From positions 1 to 6,622 of the forward strand of contig CAUHCL010000112.1 in the NCBI GenBank assembly GCA_959604655.1: a stretch of DNA of 6,622 nucleotides, written 5' to 3'. The notes under the pieces were generated by a model. The model saw only the letters and a list, made by a program, of their open reading frames with translations. It was not told the origin of the DNA and made no database searches. The position numbers and the translations under genes were made by a program. The stretch is from an uncultured Alistipes sp. Lineage in GTDB: Bacteria > Bacteroidota > Bacteroidia > Bacteroidales > Rikenellaceae. This document shows, piece after piece, positions 1 to 4,827 of the stretch; positions within the stretch are counted from its first letter, which is position 1; every line of letters starts with the position of its first letter.

Positions 1-55
1 CGATTCAGCGAAGGCGCAAGGCCGACCCCGAAATCGTTTCACCGCGGCGGTTTTT
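1..55 (+). repeat. Intergenic repeat module A, left copy
   Basis: This 55-bp stretch recurs in reverse complement at 4381-4435 with 53 of 55 bases identical (differences at positions 11 and 14). It ends in a run of five T and is followed four bases later by a CTTTTG-type hairpin, and the same hairpin type follows the other copy. It begins at the first base of the window, so the repeat may extend further left. No coding function is visible. Confidence 0.9.
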
Positions 56-59
56 CGCG

Positions 60-83
60 CCACCTTTTGACGTCAAAAGGTGG
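60..83. terminator. Perfect 24-bp palindrome, terminator-like hairpin
   Basis: The 24 bases form a perfect dyad with arm CCACCTTTTGA. A hairpin would have about a 10-bp stem and a tight ACGT loop. It follows repeat A and its T run. A related hairpin with a changed outer stem lies beside the other copy of A (4351-4376). Being symmetric it could stop transcription from either side, but there is no U run immediately after it on the + strand, so terminator activity is an inference and it may simply be part of the repeat. Confidence 0.5.
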
Positions 84-182
84 CATAATCGGTTGAGATG
101 CCAATCCTCACTTACGTTCGGTGGCATGACGACCTATATTTTCATAAAACAGGCGTTACGCCTGCGACTCGCAGAGTCGCGC
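84..182. other. Non-coding stretch with small hairpins
   Basis: No gene is supported here. Two small hairpins lie just before repeat C: AGGCG-TTA-CGCCT (151-163) and GCGACTC-GCA-GAGTCGC (164-180). The second has the same position relative to C as the module F hairpins (344-361 and 4731-4748), with different arms. The short open frame starting at 98 runs through several repeats and is not treated as a gene. Confidence 0.6.
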
Positions 183-254
183 GGGCCGTAGCCTCTGCCC
201 CGCGGAGGCCCGCAACGGCATTCGTATCGTTGCGTTCCCCGCAGGCCACGGCCC
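183..254 (+). repeat. Repeat module C, copy 1 (72 bp, inverted ends)
   Basis: The element is bounded by imperfect 12-bp inverted ends, GGGCCGTAGCCT and AGGCCACGGCCC, which pair with one mismatch. The interior holds GCGGAGGCCCGCAACGGCAT, shared with the inverted copy at 4182-4253. A second + strand copy lies at 364-438 and an interior-less version at 4751-4762. At the seventh stem position this copy has T-A where copy 2 has C-G, so the pairing is kept although the bases differ. Confidence 0.85.
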
Positions 255-278
255 GAGAACTTTTCCATTATGACATTT

Positions 279-326
279 GCGGCTCTTTGAACCGCGCAGT
301 TCTCCGACCGCCGTCGGCGAACAGCA
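279..326 (+). repeat. Repeat modules D and G, left copy
   Basis: Module D begins with an imperfect hairpin (GCGGCTC, TTT, GAACCGC; 279-295) followed by GCAGTTC. It matches 4631-4655, and inverted 6528-6553. Module G (about 308-326, CCGCCGTCGGCGAACAGCA) matches the end of 4673-4713 and the start of the inverted copy at 4286-4326. The order D, G, F, C, H here is the same as at 4631-4816. Confidence 0.8.
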
Positions 327-343
327 CACAAAAAACCGAAAAT

Positions 344-361
344 GCAGTCCGTCAGGACTGC
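344..361 (+). repeat. Module F hairpin, left copy
   Basis: The arms GCAGTCC and GGACTGC form a perfect 7-bp stem around the loop GTCA. The equivalent site at 4731-4748 has the same GTCA loop but arms ACGACTC and GAGTCGT, so several stem positions changed on both sides with pairing preserved. It sits just before repeat C copy 2. Confidence 0.8.
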
Positions 362-363
362 GC

Positions 364-438
364 GGGCCGCAGCCTCCCAACAGCGGAGGCCCGCTATTCG
401 CATTCGCTCATCGGGCGGACCACCGCAGGCTGCTGCCC
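364..438 (+). repeat. Repeat module C, copy 2 (75 bp, inverted ends)
   Basis: The ends GGGCCGCAGCCT and AGGCTGCTGCCC pair over 12 bp with one mismatch. It lies between hairpin F (344-361) and module H (439-500). At the equivalent place in the right-hand intergenic region the whole interior is missing, leaving only the perfect palindrome GGGCCGCGGCCC (4751-4762) between F and H. Confidence 0.85.
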
Positions 439-500
439 GAAAACATTCATAAAGCCCCGCAGCCGCCGAAGATAAATTTTACCCGAAATCGTCCGTCGCC
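439..500 (+). repeat. Repeat module H, left copy
   Basis: The part at 455-495 recurs in reverse complement at 6557-6597 with 40 of 41 bases identical, including the AT-rich core GATAAATTTTACCCG. A more diverged direct copy lies at 4763-4816, also following module F and the C site and starting GAAAACAT. No role is visible. The AT-rich core could be a protein site or a remnant promoter, but it does not fit the TAnnTTTG pattern. Confidence 0.85.
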
Positions 501-518
501 GCCCCCTCCGCCCGTCGC

Positions 519-532
519 AAAACGAACGTTTT
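519..532. promoter_or_regulatory. AAAACGAACGTTTT dyad, first copy
   Basis: A perfect dyad (AAAACG, AA, CGTTTT) lies inside a 21-bp direct repeat (514-534) that recurs at 591-611 with one mismatch. The two copies bracket repeat module B. It resembles an operator in form only; the binding protein, if any, is unknown. Confidence 0.35.
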
Positions 533-597
533 CGATAAGCCGAGGGCAGAGCCGAGCTCGTTCGGGCTTTGCTGAGGCGAGAAAGCGTCTGTCGTAA
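524..597 (+). repeat. Repeat module B, left copy
   Basis: This 74-bp stretch recurs in reverse complement at 4473-4545 with five substitutions and one single-base indel. It is itself partly self-complementary: GCC...GCA.AGCC near 540 pairs with GGGCTTTGC...GGC near 564. The tip arms change between copies while pairing stays possible (CGAGC/GTTCG here, CGAAC/GTTCG in the other copy). Confidence 0.85.
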
Positions 598-609
598 AAC
601 GAACGTTTT
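596..609. promoter_or_regulatory. AAAACGAACGTTTT dyad next to the nrnA promoter
   Basis: This is the second copy of the 14-bp dyad seen at 519-532. It ends 11 bases before the TTG element of the nrnA promoter, where an upstream operator or activator site could act. It may equally be the flank of repeat B, so its regulatory role is speculative. Confidence 0.35.
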
Positions 610-620
610 CGGGCCCGTGC

Positions 621-651
621 TTGCCGTAATGGCGAAGTTTTACTACCTTTG
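621..651 (+). promoter_or_regulatory. Bacteroidetes-type promoter for the nrnA unit
   Basis: A TTG element (621-623) is separated by 20 nt from TACCTTTG (644-651). This matches the established Bacteroidetes sigma-ABfr pattern: a -33 element with TTG and a -7 TAnnTTTG element spaced about 19-21 nt apart. Transcription would begin around 658, giving a leader of about 65 nt before the ATG at 723. There is no clear Shine-Dalgarno sequence before that ATG, which is normal in this phylum. Confidence 0.75.
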
Positions 652-722
652 TCCGATAACGCGGATGCGGGAGCCGCGTCGCACGCCGAAGCGGACCCCG
701 CGCCGACCATACACCCCGACAT

Positions 723-1751
723 ATGGAACTGTCAGCACAGAATATCGAGGCTCTGCGCGCCCTGTTGGAGACCCCGCGCCGACGGATAGCGATCCTGTCG
801 CACACCAATCCCGACGGCGACGCCGTGGGTTCGTCCATCGCATGGGCCGAAGCCCTGCGCCGCCTGGGACACGAGGCGGTCTGCATCGTCCCCAACAAAT
901 ACCCCTACTACCTCGACTGGATGTCGGGCATACGCGACGTGGTGATCTTCAAGACCGATTCCGCGGGCCGTGCCGCGCGCGCCGTCGGGGAAGCCGACCT
1001 GATCTTCTGCCTCGATTTCCATTCGCTCTCGCGTCTGGACGCCCTCAGCGAGCTCATCGCGGCCAACACCTCGGCCAAACGCATACTGATCGATCACCAT
1101 CTCGATCCCACGGAGCCTTTCGATCTGATGTTCTCGCACCCCGAGTCGTCGAGCACGTCGTATCTGGTCTACCGCCTCATCGAGCGTCTGTGGGGCGCCG
1201 AGAGCATCACGCGCCGTCAGGCCGAAGTGCTCTACGTGGGCATGATGACCGACACGGGCAACTTCTCGTTCTCGCACATCACCCCCGACCTGTTCCGCGC
1301 CGTGGCCGCGCTGGCCGAGACGGGGATCGACATACCGCAGATATACAACAACGTCTACAACTCGTTCACCGAGGGTCGCGCGCGGCTCTTCGGCTACGTC
1401 ATAAACCGCAAGATGCGCATCATGCGCAAGGGCACCGTCGCCCATCTGTCGCTCACCGAGGAGGAGATGCGCCGCTTCTGGTTCCAGCAGGGCGACAGCG
1501 AAGGTTTCGTCAACTACCCGCTCACCATAAAGAAGATGAAGATGTCGGCCATATTCGTCGAGCATCACGACTTCATCCGCGTGTCGCTGCGCTCGCGCGG
1601 CGACGTGGACGTCAACCTCTTCGCGGGCCGCTATTTCGAGGGCGGCGGCCACCGCAACGCCGCAGGCGGCAAGTCGTTCGTCACGATGGCCGAGACCATC
1701 GAGCGCTTCGAACGCGCCGTGGAGGAATTCGCCGCCGAGGGGCATTTGTAG
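723..1751 (+). CDS. nrnA: NrnA-like DHH/DHHA1 phosphoesterase (nanoRNase / pAp phosphatase)
   Basis: The 342-residue protein has the full set of DHH family metal-binding motifs: SHTNPDGDA (H27, D31, D33), CLDFH (D98), DHH at 124-126 and MMTDTGN (D177). A DHHA1 substrate-binding domain follows, with the typical GGGH at 307-310 and NAAGG just after. Its length and two-domain layout, with no membrane helices or GGDEF/PAS parts, fit NrnA rather than GdpP. Known NrnA enzymes are cytoplasmic, Mn-dependent, degrade 2-5 nt RNAs to mononucleotides and convert pAp to AMP. The ATG at 723 is preferred because it follows a good promoter by a normal leader distance and begins right before the conserved domain. 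It is the first gene of a probable three-gene unit. A stand-alone DHH enzyme with another small phosphodiester substrate cannot be excluded. Confidence 0.9.
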   Translation: MELSAQNIEALRALLETPRRRIAILSHTNPDGDAVGSSIAWAEALRRLGHEAVCIVPNKYPYYLDWMSGIRDVVIFKTDSAGRAARAVGEADLIFCLDFHSLSRLDALSELIAANTSAKRILIDHHLDPTEPFDLMFSHPESSSTSYLVYRLIERLWGAESITRRQAEVLYVGMMTDTGNFSFSHITPDLFRAVAALAETGIDIPQIYNNVYNSFTEGRARLFGYVINRKMRIMRKGTVAHLSLTEEEMRRFWFQQGDSEGFVNYPLTIKKMKMSAIFVEHHDFIRVSLRSRGDVDVNLFAGRYFEGGGHRNAAGGKSFVTMAETIERFERAVEEFAAEGHL

Positions 1752-1823
1752 CCTTGCACCGCCGTCGCTGTCGGGCGCGCCGAACCGTCGCCGCAACCGC
1801 CGCGGCACCCAACCCAACCGAAT

Positions 1824-3668
1824 ATGAAACACACAATGTTCAAGACATACATGCGCCTGCTCGGCTTCGCCAAGCCGCTGAGCCGCTACACAGTACCCTA
1901 TTTCTTCTACTCGGTGCTGCACGCGTTGTTCAACACCTTCACCTACACGATGATAATGCCCATCGTGGGCACGCTCTTCTCCGAAGGCTACGAATTCCGC
2001 CCCGCGTACGATTTCCCGCGCATATCGCTCTCGGGCGACTGCCTGAACGAGATTCTCAACTACGCCTACACCCGCATCTTCGGCGAGGAATTCCGCATAA
2101 CCTACCTGCTCGGGCTGCTGTCGGCCATACTCATCTGCTCGAACATGCTGAGCAACCTTTTCCGCTACTTAGGGTCGATGACGGTGGAGACCATGCGCGC
2201 GCGGACCCTGCAACGCATGCGCAACGAGATGTTCGAACACACGATGGGCATGAACGTGGGCTACTTCAGCGACCAGCGCAAGGGCGACATAATGTCGAAG
2301 ATAACCTCCGACGTGATGATGGTGCAGTTCTGCATCACCAACACCCTGCAAGTGGCTTTCCGCGAGCCGTTCCTCATCGTGGGCTATCTGGTGATGATGG
2401 TGAAGATCTCGTGGGAGCTCACTATCTTCTCGCTCATCTATCTGCCTCTGGTGGGCCTTTTGATCGGCTCCATCGTGAAGCGCCTGCGCCACCCCGCGCG
2501 CCGCGGGCAGGAACGCATGGGCGACATGGTGAGCGTCATGGAGGAATCGCTCTCGGGCGTGAAGGCCGTGAAGAGCTACAACGCCTTTACCTACGTGCGC
2601 GACAAGTTCCGCGCCATAAACGCCGAGATATCGAACCTCACACTGTCGATGGCCCGCAAGCAGCAGTTGGCTTCGCCCATGAGCGAGTTTCTGGGCATAA
2701 CGGCCATATCGGTGGTGCTCATCTTCGGCGGCGCGCTGGTTATGCGCGGCACCATGTCGGCGTCGTGGTTCGTGGCCTACATAGCCGCTTTCTCGCAGAT
2801 CACGCGTCCCCTGCGCTCGTTCATCGACCAGTTCGCCAACATCAACCAGGGTATCGCCGCGGGCGAACGCATATTCTCCATCCTCGACGCCCGCAGCGAG
2901 GTGGCCGACAAGCCCGATGCCCGCACCCTCGACGAGTTCCGCGACAGGATCGAGTTCCGCGGGGTGTCGTTCGGCTACGACGAGTCGCGCGAGGTGCTGC
3001 ACGACATATCGTTCACCGTGCGCAAGGGCGAGACGGTGGCTTTGGTGGGACCCTCGGGCGGCGGCAAGTCGACCCTGAGCGAGCTGGTGCCGCGTTTTTA
3101 CGACCCGCAGGGCGGTGAGATCCTCATCGACAGCGTGCCGCTGGGCGACTATTCGCAGCAGAGCGTGCGCAGCCACATGGGCATAGTGTCGCAGGACACC
3201 GTGCTGTTCAACGACACCATCCGCAACAACATAGCCATGGGACGCGCCGAGGCGTCGGCCGAGCAGATCGAGGCCGCCGCGCGCGTGGCCAACGCCCACG
3301 ACTTCATCATGCAGACCGAGGCGGGTTACGACACCAACATCGGCGACCGCGGCATGAAGCTCTCGGGCGGCCAGCGGCAGCGCCTGAGCATCGCGCGCGC
3401 CGTGCTGAAGAACCCCGAGATACTGATTCTCGACAAGGCCACCTCGGCGCTCGACACCGAGAGCGAGAAGCTGGTGCAGGACGCCCTGACGTCGCTTCTG
3501 GAGGGCCGCACGTCGATCGTCATAGCCCACCGCCTGAGTACCATACACAATGCCGACCGCATCATCGTGATCGACGGCGGCCGCATAGCCGAGCAGGGTA
3601 CCCATGCCGAGCTGATGGCCGCGGGCGGCATCTACGCCAAGCTGATCGAGATGCAGAGCCTCGACTGA
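1824..3668 (+). CDS. MsbA-like ABC exporter half-transporter (TMD-NBD), catalytic Glu replaced by Lys
   Basis: The 614-residue protein has an N-terminal type I exporter membrane domain and a C-terminal ATPase, so it should act as a dimer in the inner membrane. Six hydrophobic segments lie at about 24-50, 92-118, 172-192, 196-218, 287-308 and 312-334, with an unusually long loop (about 51-91) between the first two. ATPase motifs are A-loop Y385, Walker A GPSGGGKST (409-417), Q457, signature LSGGQ (513-517), Walker B ILILD ending at D537, D-loop SALD (541-544) and H569. Residue 538, normally the catalytic Glu (LDEATSALD), is Lys (codon AAG at 3435-3437). The family exports lipids, lipid A precursors, peptides or drugs; the substrate here cannot be read from sequence. 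It starts 72 nt after nrnA without a recognisable promoter, so is probably cotranscribed. A start at 1836 (Met5) is also possible. Confidence 0.93.
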   Translation: MKHTMFKTYMRLLGFAKPLSRYTVPYFFYSVLHALFNTFTYTMIMPIVGTLFSEGYEFRPAYDFPRISLSGDCLNEILNYAYTRIFGEEFRITYLLGLLSAILICSNMLSNLFRYLGSMTVETMRARTLQRMRNEMFEHTMGMNVGYFSDQRKGDIMSKITSDVMMVQFCITNTLQVAFREPFLIVGYLVMMVKISWELTIFSLIYLPLVGLLIGSIVKRLRHPARRGQERMGDMVSVMEESLSGVKAVKSYNAFTYVRDKFRAINAEISNLTLSMARKQQLASPMSEFLGITAISVVLIFGGALVMRGTMSASWFVAYIAAFSQITRPLRSFIDQFANINQGIAAGERIFSILDARSEVADKPDARTLDEFRDRIEFRGVSFGYDESREVLHDISFTVRKGETVALVGPSGGGKSTLSELVPRFYDPQGGEILIDSVPLGDYSQQSVRSHMGIVSQDTVLFNDTIRNNIAMGRAEASAEQIEAAARVANAHDFIMQTEAGYDTNIGDRGMKLSGGQRQRLSIARAVLKNPEILILDKATSALDTESEKLVQDALTSLLEGRTSIVIAHRLSTIHNADRIIVIDGGRIAEQGTHAELMAAGGIYAKLIEMQSLD

Positions 3669-3709
3669 CGGACGGCGCCTCGGACCGAAAATTTCTTTAA
3701 CCCGCCATT

Positions 3710-4129
3710 ATGAAAAGCCGATTTTATTTGTTCGCAGTAGCATGCCTAACGGCCGTCGCTGTCGTATTCGCGTCGTGCAGCAAGGAGGACGATGCGCAGA
3801 GTTTCGAGACCACGGGACGCATAGCGTCGTACTACGGCGTCGCCAAGGGCGAAGGAGCCGTCAAGGCTCTCAATGTCTTTTGCGACGGCCGATGGGGGCG
3901 GTGGCCCGAGGTGAAGGGACTAGACTACGAGGAGGGATACGAGTACGAAGTGAAGGTGCGCATCGACCGCCGCCGTGATCTCGAAGGGATGATGGACGTG
4001 ATGTTCGATTACGACGTCACCTGCATCGAGGTGCTCGGCAAGGTCGCTGTGCAGACCGACGACTGCCCGTTGCAGAGCTGGGACGAGTTCATCGCCGAGC
4101 ATCCCGAGTACGACCCGTCGGCCGAGTGA
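3710..4129 (+). CDS. Small lipoprotein, DUF4377-like, probably surface exposed
   Basis: The 139-residue product has a lipoprotein signal: K2, R4, a hydrophobic stretch (5-20) and the lipobox FASC with acylated Cys23. The residues after it, SKEDD, resemble the Bacteroidetes lipoprotein export signal (acidic residues at +3 to +5), suggesting display on the outer membrane surface. The mature part contains LNVFCDGRWGRWPEV (54-68) and GLDYEEGYEYEVKVR (70-84), which resemble the W-x(n)-GF-YEPGYEY-LKV pattern of DUF4377 proteins, whose function is unknown. Cys58, Cys105 and Cys119 remain in the mature chain. The gene starts 41 nt after the ABC exporter stop in the same direction, so it is probably the last gene of that unit. 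The family assignment is from remembered pattern similarity and is moderate; the lipoprotein call is strong. Confidence 0.85.
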   Translation: MKSRFYLFAVACLTAVAVVFASCSKEDDAQSFETTGRIASYYGVAKGEGAVKALNVFCDGRWGRWPEVKGLDYEEGYEYEVKVRIDRRRDLEGMMDVMFDYDVTCIEVLGKVAVQTDDCPLQSWDEFIAEHPEYDPSAE

Positions 4130-4181
4130 CGGAGGGGAGGGAGCGCAGTTCGCCGTCGGCTGCTGCGTGGTGCAGTTGCGC
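4130..4181. other. Short non-coding stretch after the lipoprotein gene
   Basis: Nothing recognisable lies here apart from the fragment GCAGTTCGCCGTCGGC (4145-4160), which resembles joined pieces of modules D and G. It is the start of the 698-bp convergent intergenic region, whose remainder is described module by module. Confidence 0.5.
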
Positions 4182-4253
4182 GGGCGGCAGCCTGCGGAGA
4201 ACGCAAACGATGCGAATGCCGTTGCGGGCCTCCGCGCGCCGAGGCTGCGGCCC
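4182..4253 (-). repeat. Repeat module C, copy 3 (inverted, 72 bp)
   Basis: On the - strand this reads like copies 1 and 2, with ends GGGCCGCAGCCT and AGGCTGCCGCCC that pair with one mismatch. Its interior shares GCGGAGGCCCGCAACGGCAT with copy 1. It is preceded on the - strand by module G (4286-4326), as copy 2 is on the + strand, but the F hairpin between them is missing. Confidence 0.85.
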
Positions 4254-4285
4254 GCATTTCTTTGTCTCCCGTTGCGGGGATTGCC

Positions 4286-4326
4286 TGCTGTTCGCCGACG
4301 GCGGCGCGAGTGCGACAGCAGTCCGC
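4286..4326 (-). repeat. Repeat module G, inverted copy
   Basis: The 41 bases are the reverse complement of 4673-4713 with one difference. The two copies face each other across about 346 bp containing the CTTTTG hairpins and modules A, B and D. Confidence 0.9.
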
Positions 4327-4350
4327 CCCTTCCTTTCACTTTTTCTTACG

Positions 4351-4376
4351 TTACCTTTTGTGCGGACAAAAGGTAA
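4351..4376. terminator. CTTTTG hairpin, possible bidirectional terminator
   Basis: The arms TTACCTTTTGT and ACAAAAGGTAA form a perfect 11-bp stem with a GCGG loop, between convergent genes. It is the counterpart of the palindrome at 60-83: outer C-G pairs there are T-A pairs here, so pairing is preserved by paired changes. As the first strong hairpin after the lipoprotein gene it is the best terminator candidate for the + strand unit, although no U run follows directly. Confidence 0.55.
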
Positions 4377-4380
4377 CACC

Positions 4381-4435
4381 AAAAACCGCCGCGGTGAAAC
4401 GATTTCGGGGTCGGCCTTGCGACTGCGCTGAATCG
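4381..4435 (-). repeat. Repeat module A, inverted copy
   Basis: This is the reverse complement of 1-55 with two differences. As on the left, it lies directly beside a CTTTTG hairpin. With the left copy it forms an inverted pair enclosing the three + strand genes. Confidence 0.9.
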
Positions 4436-4447
4436 GATGCCTGCGGC

Positions 4448-4468
4448 ACTTTTGAAGCAATCAAAAGT
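4448..4468. repeat. Third CTTTTG-core hairpin
   Basis: The arms ACTTTTGA and TCAAAAGT form an 8-bp perfect stem with loop AGCAA. It sits between inverted modules A and B. It shares the CTTTTG...CAAAAG core with the hairpins at 60-83 and 4351-4376 but differs in outer stem and loop. Confidence 0.6.
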
Positions 4469-4472
4469 TCGC

Positions 4473-4545
4473 TTACGCAGACGTTTTCTCGCCTCGGCAA
4501 AGCTCGAACAAGTTCGGCTCTGCCCTCGGCTTATCGAAAACGTTC
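4473..4545 (-). repeat. Repeat module B, inverted copy
   Basis: This is the reverse complement of 524-597 with five substitutions and one indel. On the - strand the order is B, A, hairpin, G, C; on the left + strand it is A, hairpin, C, D, G, F, C, H, B. The modules are therefore shared but rearranged. Confidence 0.85.
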
Positions 4546-4630
4546 TCCGATTCTTTACGCTCCGTCGCCGCGGCCGCCCTTTATCCGAAATCGCTTCTGC
4601 CGCGGGTTGGGCTGACGCGTGTGTATTTTT

Positions 4631-4816
4631 GCGGTTCTAAAGAACCGCGCAGTTCGCCGCCGCCCCACCGCGGCGGACTGCTGTCGCACTCACGCCGCCG
4701 TCGGCGAACAGCATAAAACATTGTGATAATACGACTCGTCAGAGTCGTGCGGGCCGCGGCCCGAAAACATCCGCAAAGCCCCAACCGCCGAAAATATATT
4801 TCTCCCGCAATCCGTC
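4631..4816 (+). repeat. Composite repeat D-G-F-(C lost)-H
   Basis: The block repeats the left intergenic order. It holds D, a perfect 8-bp hairpin GCGGTTCT-AA-AGAACCGC (4631-4648) plus GCAGTTCGCC; G (4673-4713); hairpin F with loop GTCA (4731-4748); a 12-bp palindrome GGGCCGCGGCCC where C would be (4751-4762); and a diverged H (4763-4816). It ends 12 bases short of the sulfatase stop codon, so it is the 3' flank of that gene. The F hairpin could help stop - strand transcription, but no clear U run follows. Confidence 0.85.
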
Positions 4817-4827
4817 CTCGACGAATG

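Noticed and set aside
98..475. A 125-codon open frame in the left intergenic region
   Set aside because: It passes through repeat modules C, D, G, F, C and H, whose other copies do not keep the frame. The Arg/Pro/Ala-rich product has no recognisable feature, and stem pairing rather than codons is what is conserved.
1752..1823. Possible separate promoter for the ABC gene
   Set aside because: No TAnnTTTG-like element with a TTG about 20 nt upstream is present in the 72-nt gap, so cotranscription with nrnA is the simpler reading.
732..1922. A 396-codon antisense open frame over nrnA
   Set aside because: It is His/Arg/Val-rich with no motifs and no promoter, and is explained as the antisense shadow of nrnA.
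569..3118. An 849-codon open frame on the + strand overlapping nrnA and the ABC gene
   Set aside because: It is in a different frame from two clear motif-bearing genes, its product is dominated by Arg, His, Pro and Gly with no recognisable domain, and long stop-free shadow frames are expected in GC-rich coding DNA.
2169..3605. A 478-codon antisense open frame over the ABC exporter
   Set aside because: The composition is unnatural (very high His, Ala, Arg) and it overlaps a gene with complete ABC motifs.
3669..3709. Possible terminator or promoter between the ABC and lipoprotein genes
   Set aside because: Only a short GGCGCC palindrome and an AT-rich stretch (AAAATTTCTTTAA) are present. Neither makes a convincing terminator hairpin or a fitting promoter pair.
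4126..4431. Short open frames in the convergent intergenic region giving RMPLRAS-like peptides on repeat copies
   Set aside because: Similar peptides arise from module C copies at 183-254 and 4182-4253 because the DNA repeats are similar. There is no promoter, and the frames break in the other copies.
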